From positions 1,302,001 to 1,366,000 of the forward strand of contig CP126199.1 of assembly GCA_030272155.1 (NCBI GenBank): a DNA stretch of 64,000 nt, read 5' to 3'. Made by a program: the position numbers and the translations under genes. This document shows positions 56,595 through 64,000 of the stretch, piece by piece (within the stretch, counting starts at the first letter, position 1; each line of letters opens with the position of its first letter). The notes under the pieces were generated by a model. The model ran no database searches and had not been told where the DNA came from. It was given only the letters and a program-made list of their open reading frames with translations. Source of the stretch: Tetradesmus obliquus. Taxonomy: Eukaryota; Chlorophyta; Chlorophyceae; Sphaeropleales; Scenedesmaceae.

Positions 56595-58962
56595 AGCTCC
56601 AGCTGTTGCTGGCAGCACATGTGCGTATGCTGCTATTGTCGACCCTGCAAGGCCCCTATGGGCTGCTTTTGGGTGCCAGGGTGCTGGCTTGCCACCCCAC
56701 TTGATGCCGGCTACACCCCCGCCTCTTGCTGCTGCTGGCTGTGCTGCTGCGCCTGCTGCACCCCGATTTGCTGTTGCAGGGAATGCTGTGGCAGCCCGGC
56801 CTGCGGCTGTCTCTGCTGTTGGCAGCGGCGCTGGCACTGCTGCACCAATGCACGCTGCAGCAGCGGCTGGGGCTGGCACTGCTGCTGCCTCCTGTGCTGC
56901 TTCTTCTGCAGGAGGCTGGGGTTCCAGTGTAACTGCTGCTGCTGCTGCCGCCTTCGGCACAGTTGCTGGCAGCTGCTGCCCTGCTGCATGATCCGCAGCA
57001 GCATCTTGCTCCTGGCTGCCCTTCACCGCCCCGCTGCCGCTTGCACCAGCATCCGTCTCAAGAGCAGCAGCAGCAGCAGCAGCAGCAGTGACAAAACTAC
57101 CAGTGGTGTCACGCATCATACTGTGCCGCCCTCTGCCACTGCCTGCCCCAGGTGTGCTGCTGTACCCCCTGGCACCTGCTGCCGCTGCTGCTGCTGTTGC
57201 TGCTGCCGCAGAGCCCTCCTCAGCAGCAGGGGCGAACCTGCCAGGGGAGCCAAGCCTTGTATTGTGGCTGCTTCTTGCGCCGCCTGCCCCAGGTGTGCTG
57301 CTGTGCGCCCTGGCACCTGCTGCAGCCTTGTGGTTTTCCTGCAGCTGAGGAGCAATTGCTTTCATGAGCAGCTCAAACTGCTGCGCAGCGCGCCGGGCTG
57401 GCGGCTGGCGGCTGCCGCCGCCCTGTGCTGCTGCTGCTGCTACTGCTGCTGCTGCAGCAAGCCCCTCAGCCCCCTCCTGCTGCTGCTGATCATCACCAGG
57501 TTCGGCTCCGCTGCACTGCTCGTCTTCTGCGCTTCGCTGTTTGTGGGTCATATAAGTGTGCACCTCAACCCCAGAGCGCAGCTTGGTGCCATCGGGTGCA
57601 AAGAAGTAGTTATCCACCATGCACAGCTCGCCCGCCTCGTCCTGAACGGCAGTTGGCTTCCCGTGCTCCCCATTGCGCTGCACTTCAAGCATGATGAAGC
57701 CTTCTGGCAGCAGCAGGCTCGGCGGGTGCACCAGCCGCCAGCAGTTGACAGTCTTGCTGTCAAAGACCCTCACGTGCTGCTCTGCCGTCAGTGGCAACCC
57801 CAGGTCGTCCACAGCTGCAGCAACAGCTGCAGCGGCATCCTGCGCATTAAAGCCTGCTGCCTTGCCGGGCAGCCATCCGGAGCGCTTGCTGCCGCTGCCT
57901 TCAACCGGCCTGCCATAGAAGCGCTGCCTGCTGCCCTCTGCCTCATCCGCATCACGCCACTCGCCTTCACCGCCATCGTCCAACTGCTGCCGTGATAGCC
58001 TGCGTGATCGGCCAGCTGCCTGCAGCGCGCATGCTGCTGCTGCTGCTGCATCCCTGTGGCCAGTGCACCAGGGGCACAGGAAAGCCGCAGCTGCGACAAC
58101 AGCAGCTGCCGCGGGCAGGTAGGCGTCTGCTGAGCCTCCTTGCTGCTTCAGCCTGGTGTCAGTCTCTTCCAAGCAGTCGTCGCAGACACTCACAATGCAG
58201 CAGCAGCAGCGCCTTAGCTTGCAGCGCTGCGGAGAACGCTTGAGCTGCACCTCACCATGGCCACAGCGTGCGCACAGCGGCATGTGTGTGTAACTGCTGC
58301 ATGCCGAGGTTATGCTGGCTGCTGCTGTTGCCACGTCTGCCCAGCTCAGCCGTAGCCTGGCGAGCAGCTCCCTCTGCCGCTGCTCTCCTGACCGTATGTG
58401 TTTGTACAGCGGGTCAGCAGCCAGCAGGTGCTGCAGGACAGTTGGCAAGGACCAGCCGCCTGCTGCTGCTGCTGCTGCTGCCGCTGCTGCTGCTGCAGCG
58501 TCTGCCGTTCTTGCTGCCAGCAAGCACCCTTGGGTCAGCTGCTGCTGAGTATGCAGCAGCATGACAGCCAGCTTCCAGGCTAGCATGCCTGCCTCATGCT
58601 CTGCAACAGCTGTGTAGGGCGGAGCAAGCACCAAGTCCTGCAAGCTGGGCACACTGCAAGGGTCCCTGCCAGGAGCATCTGCTGCTGCTGCTGCCGCTGC
58701 TGCTGCTGCTGCTGCTGCTGCAGATGCATCAGCAGCACCATCTCCTGCGCCATCTGCTGCTGCTCCTGCCTGTACTGCTGCTGCATCTGCTGCGCTGCCT
58801 GGCTGCTGCCCCAGGCTGCAGCATGCTGCGAGCCCAGCAATGCTAGGCCTGGGGTGCACATTGGTCAGAGTCTGCAGCAGTTGTAGGTCATCTGTGAGGC
58901 ACCACACAGCCCAGGGCCGCCAAGGCAGCAGCTCAGCAGCAGCTAGGCCATTGCTGCTGCCA

Positions 58963-58994
<32 letters not shown>

Positions 58995-60045
58995 AGAAGG
59001 TCCAGCACGGTTTGCACCATATGCTGCTGCTGCTGCAGGTGGCTTGGTGGCACTGACAATGTGCAGCGCAGTCATTGCCGCAGCACACGCCATGCGCTGC
59101 AGAATGCCGAGTTCAACTGCCAGCTTGCCGGTTGCTGCATCCACTCTGCCGTACGACTTTGCCCTGCTGTAGGTGCCCCGCTGCAGCTCGATCTGCAGTG
59201 TGGGGCAGCTGTGCTGCTGTGTGTGCTTCTTGATGAAGTGTAGGACCTCCTGTGGGCTTGTGAGGGGTGCAGCAGGGTCGCTGCCGCCCTGGCAGTCAGG
59301 GCAGACCACAACAAAGCCCTGCAAGCAGCGGCAGTGGCGGGAAGATTAGGGTGTTCTGTGACAAGGTGGTGTGATGCCACACGATGTGTGATGGCAAGGC
59401 GCGGGTATAGGAAGCGACCAAGTGCAAGCTGGCAGCACACATTCCCAAATGCAAATGAAAAAGTGCCCCAATTGAGGATTGTATGCACTTATGACATGTA
59501 TGGCCGATTGTAAATGAGTGGGTCTACATGGCTGGCTACAGTGGCTGCAAGGTCAGCTACACACATCAATGTATAGCAGAGATCTCCTGCAAGTGAGGCA
59601 TGCTACACAGCACACCATGCACATCAGCTAATCAAGTTGCTGAAACCCAAATCCTGCTGCAACACACCTTGCATATGCCATCTAGGTTGCTGCCCAGCAT
59701 CTGATACACTGCTTGGACATGGACTGGTGACAGCTCCTCCGCTTCATCATCCGCCGCACCCTGCTCTCCTGCTGCTGCTGCTGCTGCTTGGCTGTCCTGC
59801 TGCTGCTGCGCTGCTGCACCCTGGCTGCTGCCAGCAGCGCTGCCAGTGCCGTTGCCTGCTGCTGCTGCAGTTGCTGCGGCGGCCTGCTGTCTGCACTTGC
59901 CATCTGGGCATGTGAAGGAGTTGAAGCGAGTGCTGAGCTGGATTACGGGCTGGCAGGAATGTTCTCTGCACTTTGTGCTGCTGCCTGCGCTGCACTGCCG
60001 GTTGTGGCATTGATGCTCCAAGGACACCCAGAGATTGTAATGCAA
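54567..60045 (-). CDS. Large Ala/Gln-rich protein with Cys-rich motifs and an MBD-like domain
   Basis: One exon of 4752 bases (54567-59318) reads openly after a gcttgcag acceptor, beginning GFVVVCPDCQGGSDPAAPL. An upstream exon ends at 59668 (SNLDGICK) and reaches back at least to about 59900 (FNSFTCPDGKC); its true start is unclear and 60045 is only the open-frame limit. In the large exon, about residues 350-430 carry a Cys-rich cluster (CARCGHGEVQLKRSPQRC, CCCC, CDDC, CPWC). About residues 510-600 hold LPEGFIMLEVQRNG, then DNYFFAPDGTKLRSGVEVHT, which resembles the methyl-CpG-binding (MBD) fold 'LP.GW..EV.R...DKYY..P.GKK.RS..EV..Y'. The rest is poly-Ala/poly-Gln with a helical C-terminus ending AELFRRCKKLRM. 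A chromatin role is inference. Confidence 0.6.
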
Positions 60046-61212
60046 TCAGGCAATGTTACAAACCAGGTGTTAGTCAAATGAGCTGCGGCTACAGAGCAGC
60101 CCTCCTTTTTAGTGCAGTGGTATGAGGCAGGTACTGCTGTCAACGTGCTGAATTTCCCAAAGCCATTATGATATTGCAATTACATGTAATTGACAGTTGC
60201 GAACAGCAGAGCTGCAGTCAGGAGAGTGGGAAGAGGGAGGCAGCCTGCAGAACCTACCTCCAGTTCATTCACTGTATGCCATGCTAAGCAGCTGCACTGC
60301 TGCCAGCACCAGCGTAGTCCAGCATTGATGCTTCTATCTGTCAAGTAGCAATCGCAGAGGCGCTCCAAGGGGATGCTACCGATGCGATTCGTGTCCAATA
60401 AGATCATCCTCACTGGCCGTGCTGTGTTATTGTGCACGCATTGCTGCTGGACAAGCAAGCCGCATCACGGCATTACCCTGCACAGAAAGTTAGAAACAGG
60501 CATTCTTTCTTGCATTAAGCGCTCTTACTTATGAGTTCGTGACATGAGCACACTGCTCTCCCTTTGGCGACTTGCTAGCGGACAAAGGGGGATGCAAATC
60601 GGCCGAGCACGTGCAAATAGCTATAGTATTCGTCTCCAAGAAACGTTGTGCTGGTTGCTCCACCTGTCCATTGTCCTATAGCAGTTACTTGGGTAAACCT
60701 CCGTACGTACATAACCCATCAACGAGGCCTCGTGTTTCTCCAAACAATGGTGTGTACTAAGTCCACATTTGCTGGCAACCATTGTATCACCTTGGATGAC
60801 ACCTGTGGGTCCACCATCCCAGAACAGCATAACATTTGACTGCACACAAACACTATGACCAACACAGACCAGAGGGGCCGCAGAACTTTGCAAACGCTGT
60901 ATGTGCCATGGCCACTCGCTGTCATCCTTTCACCAGGGACCTTGTCCACGTCCCTTAGTGGTCCACCCAGAACCCCAATCCCTCGTCAGGCTGCTGCGCT
61001 GCGCGACTTCCCTGCCCCTAAGTGCGTCACAGGAGCCCGCTGCGCCAGCTGCGCAAGCACGACAGGAACACCTATGTGGCGAAACCAGCACGTGCCATGG
61101 CCGCACGCTGTCACCTTCACCAGCGGCGCTTGTCCAGGTCCCGCAATGGTCCCCCCAACACTCCAAGATAGATGGCAGCCGCGTGGCTGCCAATTGTCTC
61201 TCCAATCCCTCG
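60046..61212. other. Gap between the MBD-like gene and the b5 gene
   Basis: Upstream region of the MBD-like gene and 3' flank of the cytochrome b5-type gene. It contains a copy of the latter's coding end at about 60970-61060. No other gene is supported. Confidence 0.45.
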
Positions 61213-61295
61213 TCAGGCTGCTGCGCTACGCGCCTTGCCCGCTCCAAGATGCGTCACAGGAGCCCGCTGCGCTAGCTGCGCAAGCATGGGCTGCC
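60970..61295 (-). repeat. Copy of the b5-gene C-terminal coding end
   Basis: The segment at about 61200-61290 (caatccctcgtcaggctgct, then tgcgtcacaggagcccgctg) recurs at about 60978-61063 beyond the stop. The stop at 61213 lies within the repeated part. Confidence 0.85.
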
Positions 61296-62083
61296 TGAAG
61301 GCAGTGTACTCCCGCAGCTGCAACAAAAAATCCGATGAGGGCGGCTGCTTGCCCCCCAGGGGCACATGCGGCAGGTCTTCAGGAACTAGCTCTCCGATGT
61401 AGAACTCTGCTATGTAGAGGAAGGACTCGCGCGAGGCGTGGTACATCTGCAGGAAAAGATGCAACAGCAAAGAATGAAGCGACGCAAAGAAGGCAAGGCA
61501 GCGCAGCAGAAGTCAGTGCAGGCCAGCAGACATCACAATGCCCGCGGCTCGAATGATTCTGCACCAAAGCGACAGATCGGCTGCACATGAGCTTCTGGGA
61601 AGCGCACAACTGCTGATCAACAGCTTGTTGGGAACAAATGATCAACTGTTCATCAACCAAATCAACGCCTGAGCTGCCGCACTTCAAAGAATCTGCTGCA
61701 GTCGCAGTTGAGGCTCTGCGCAGGGATGATGGCAGCACCGCCGGGGTGCTCAGGCAGCCAGCGCCCCACATCCAGCACCATGCCATCCAGCAGCAGCCAC
61801 ACCTGCAGCAACAGTACCAGCACATGGTTTCAACCATGATGGGCTGCAAACAGTGCCTCAACGAGACCCTGGGGTGCTCAGGCAGCCAGCGCCCAACATT
61901 CAACACCATGCCATCCAGAAGCAGCCACACCTGCAGCCACAGTAGCAATCGCACAATATGGCAGCAGCATTCCACAGCGCACAAGTTACAGTCAGTGCAC
62001 AGTGAGCTTTCCTTTCAGTGCCAGATGAACCCAGACGCAGCAAGCATGCTGCGGCAGGCCAGTCTGTGGGTGCCAGAATCACA

Positions 62084-62129
<46 letters not shown>

Positions 62130-63778
62130 TTGCTTCACCAGTGCTCACCTTGCCGCTGGCGTTTGCGGGCTGCACATCTGCAAAGCTGTACTCTCCCAGC
62201 GCAGCAGCAGCCTGTCTGTGGGTGACCAACTACAATCAAACACGAAGCGTGGTGTGCAGCGCTCACCTTGCCGCTCGCGTTTGCGCGCTGCACGTCTGCA
62301 AAGCTGTACACGCCCAGCGCTGCCTGGCGGGTGCCCTTCAGGTGTGCGCAGTACTCCTGCAGGCTGCGCAGACCCAGCTGCTCGCCAGCCTGGCAGCAGC
62401 AGCAGCAGCAGTAGCAGCATAGGCAGTTGCAAGGTAGCGGCGGTGTGATAATGGGCGCATGCGGGCATCAACAGGCTCAACAGTCGCCTGGTTTTGCTGC
62501 CTCAAGGTGTGGTCATATGAGTAGCACCTGTTCTGCATAGCCGACCTTCCTATGTGTTGCTGCTTCGAGGAGCCGTCCGCCATCACACATTCCAGGGAGC
62601 CTAGATGAGCAGCCCAGTGCACACCTGATGGTGTGTACTCCAGACAGCATAAAAAACAGCCACGCACACCAGCAACAGCTGCGTGAAAACTAACCAAAAC
62701 AATAGACAGCAGCAGCAGCGCACCCGCTGCAGGTCGTCCAGGTAGTGGATTGCGAAGCCGGGCAGCTGCCTCTGCAGCGCTTGGGCCTCTAAGAAGATGA
62801 GCAGGCGGTCAAAGGTGAGCGGGTCGACGTCCACGTGGACTGTCGGCGCGCTGTCTCCGCTGTCGCGCACGGCCTGCAAATCAAGTGCGTCAGCGGGTGT
62901 GCGTGGGTACTTCATTAAGCAACATGCCGGCATGGAAACGGCACAAAGTCAAGATGAGCAGCCGGTCGAAGGTGAGCGTGTCGACGACCACGTGCACTGT
63001 TGGTGCTGTGTCTCCGCTGTCGCGCACGGCCTGCAGGGGCAAGGCGGTGAGTGTAAGGGCGGGGCAATGCAGCGTGTTGGTCTGGACACTGGGTGACTTC
63101 ACGCATGCAGATGTGCGGCAATAGGAAGCACTTTCCTTCGGTGAGCTCGGGCGTCGTGGAAAAACCACACGAACAACGTGAACATCTGCTGGCATGAACG
63201 GCGGCACACCCCATTCTTGCGCTATACCTGGCAGCTACACTGTGAGCAGGCATGGCTGTGGGCAGCTGTCCCAAGTGTGACCAGCAGCTGTGCTGCACAG
63301 CAAGCGTGCCGCCAACACTACCCCACACATGCACTGTGCATACATAAACATAACACCTGCTTTTCCCCACCCGCCTCGCCTTGGTGAGAGCAATGCAGGG
63401 CCGCAGCAACTTGCATTGATCACACCTAACCGTACTATGTGCTTTGCAACACCCGCCTCACCTTGGTAAGAGCAATGCAGGGCCGCAGCAGCTTCTTCTT
63501 AACTGGAAACCACTCCCCATCATTGGTGTAGACATGTACCACGTTCGTGGCTGGTGGTGCTGCTGCCCTGCTGACTGCATTCAGCAGCTGCACACCAGCA
63601 GCTGCAGCAGCTACTCTGCTCTGCACAGGAGGGGTCACCTTTGTCACGTGTGCTGCCGCATCATGCTGCTGCTGCTGCTGCTGTAAGGCTGCACTGTTGG
63701 GGTTGGCGTCTGCGACTGACAGCTGCAACAGCTGCTGCTGTGTAGCAGTTACTGCTGCTGAATCTGCTACGTCGCCAG

Positions 63779-63810
<32 letters not shown>

Positions 63811-64000
63811 TGTTGGGACAGTGCTGTCGTCATGTACACAGTAGTGTCCGGTGTCAGCAAGCCCCTGCATCCATTCACAGAGTCAAGGCACCATGTTATT
63901 CGCCTCAGCATACCAGACCCACACAACAAGTTCGCTAAAAACGACACGAAATAAAAGGCTGGGCCACACTACCAGGCAATGCTGCTGCACCCCTTGGTCT
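61213..64000 (-). CDS. BTB/SKP1-like plus cytochrome b5 domain protein (5' end outside window)
   Basis: Exons that join in phase: 63462-63864, 62724-62873, 62267-62389, about 61677-61803 and 61213-61446; more lies past the right edge. The N-terminal part opens GLLTPDTTVYMTTALSQ, runs through poly-Gln, then VVHVYTNDGEWFPVKKKLL, HVDVDPLTFDRLLIFLEA and HYLDDLQRAGEQLGLRSLQE. That order (strand, 'DGE.F.V.K', helix pair, 'DLQRAGEQLGL') resembles a BTB/SKP1 fold. The C-terminal part is cytochrome b5-like: VWLLLDGMVLDVGRWLPEHPGG with the HPGG heme-ligand motif, then FFEMYHASRESF with a second candidate histidine, and FYIGELVPEDLP. It ends about KARSAAA. Such fusions may tether heme-binding to ubiquitin or scaffold functions; the true role is unknown. 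Confidence 0.7.
61745..61945 (-). repeat. Copy of the WLLLDGMVLNVGRWLPEHP exon start
   Basis: Positions about 61748-61812 (working exon start) and 61868-61940 (upstream copy) share gggtgctcaggcagccagcg and caNcaccatgccatccag, with a ctgca[ga] acceptor in each. Confidence 0.88.
62085..62128 (+). repeat. (CTTG)n microsatellite, about 11 units
   Basis: A perfect cttg run ending in cttgtttg, within an intron of the b5-type gene. It is a different class from the CAG/CTG tracts seen elsewhere. Confidence 0.95.
62140..62345 (-). repeat. Copy of the YSFADVQRANASGK exon end
   Basis: The exon end at about 62262-62330 recurs at about 62144-62205 (gctcaccttgccgctggcgt) in the next intron, coding YSFADVQPANASGK and keeping a gtgagc donor. 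Confidence 0.88.
62790..63040 (-). repeat. Copy of the AVRDSGDSAPTVHVDVDPL exon start
   Basis: The working exon start (about 62795-62873) is repeated at about 62950-63032, upstream in the transcript, as AVRDSGDTAPTVHVVVDTL, with its own cctgcag acceptor. It is open and could be an alternative exon. Confidence 0.88.
63368..63500 (-). repeat. Copy of the LLRPCIALTK exon end
   Basis: Positions about 63450-63497 (working exon end, GT donor) are repeated at about 63369-63416 in the next intron, where the donor is GC (cctcgccttgg against cctcaccttgg). Confidence 0.85.

Noticed and set aside
56122..57995. Plus-strand frames of up to 512 codons inside the MBD-like exon
   Set aside because: They are Cys/Leu/Ala-rich readings opposite poly-Gln and poly-Ala; the minus frame is open for nearly 1600 codons and has domain-like motifs.
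1..64000. Transposons, viral sequences or organelle inserts
   Set aside because: I found no transposase, reverse transcriptase, integrase, terminal inverted repeats or LTR-like ends; the repeats trace to neighbouring exons.
1..64000. tRNA, rRNA or other structured RNA genes
   Set aside because: No cloverleaf-type or conserved rRNA segments were noticed by eye; a dedicated scan could not be run.

Overview
The window is nuclear DNA of a green alga, most likely a chlorophyte of the Chlorophyceae. The genes are split by many short GT-AG introns with G/C-rich exons. The set combines a plant-type tRNA ligase, a NIN-like protein, a seed-maturation (SMP) family protein and a serine acetyltransferase with an intact intraflagellar-transport gene (IFT144), so the lineage is plant-like but makes cilia at some stage. 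CAG/CTG repeats are extreme, coding for poly-Gln, poly-Ala and poly-Ser and also filling introns. The genus cannot be fixed from the sequence alone.

Layout, left to right. 1-1864 (+): 3' end of an unrecognised protein with an acidic serine-rich tail. 2812-13229 (-): multi-exon plant-type tRNA ligase (ligase, kinase and 2H-phosphodiesterase parts). 15703-17530 (-): serine acetyltransferase. 19476-26340 (-): FUSC/ALMT-like membrane protein. 27162-29136 (+): NIN-like protein N-terminal domain without an RWP-RK region. 32388-42594 (+): complete IFT144/WDR19. 43471-43674 (-): 67-residue SMP-like protein. 44687-49426 (-): box H/ACA snoRNP assembly factor NAF1. 50180-53897 (+): NELF-A-like transcription-pausing factor. 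54567-about 60045 (-): very large Ala/Gln-rich protein with Cys-rich motifs and an MBD-like segment. 61213-64000 (-): BTB/SKP1-like plus cytochrome b5 protein, running off the window. There is no operon logic: these are unrelated housekeeping, ciliary, RNA-processing and chromatin genes. Two pairs are divergent (FUSC-like/NLP-like and NAF1/NELF-A). IFT144/SMP, NELF-A/MBD and the first gene/tRNA ligase are convergent.

The most unusual thing here is not one gene. In at least seven of the eleven genes, short segments (about 40-270 bp) covering an exon-intron junction, or the last codons and stop, are tandemly repeated two to five times. One copy belongs to the working exon; the others lie as decaying partial exons in the neighbouring intron or 3' flank, often still with a GT or GC donor or an AG acceptor. 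Reading frames across the true junctions remain intact. A second pattern is that (CTG)n on the sense strand often lies just upstream of the 3' splice site, where a polypyrimidine tract is expected. Exon coordinates below come from splice signals, reading phase and family similarity recalled from memory; no RNA data or database search was available.
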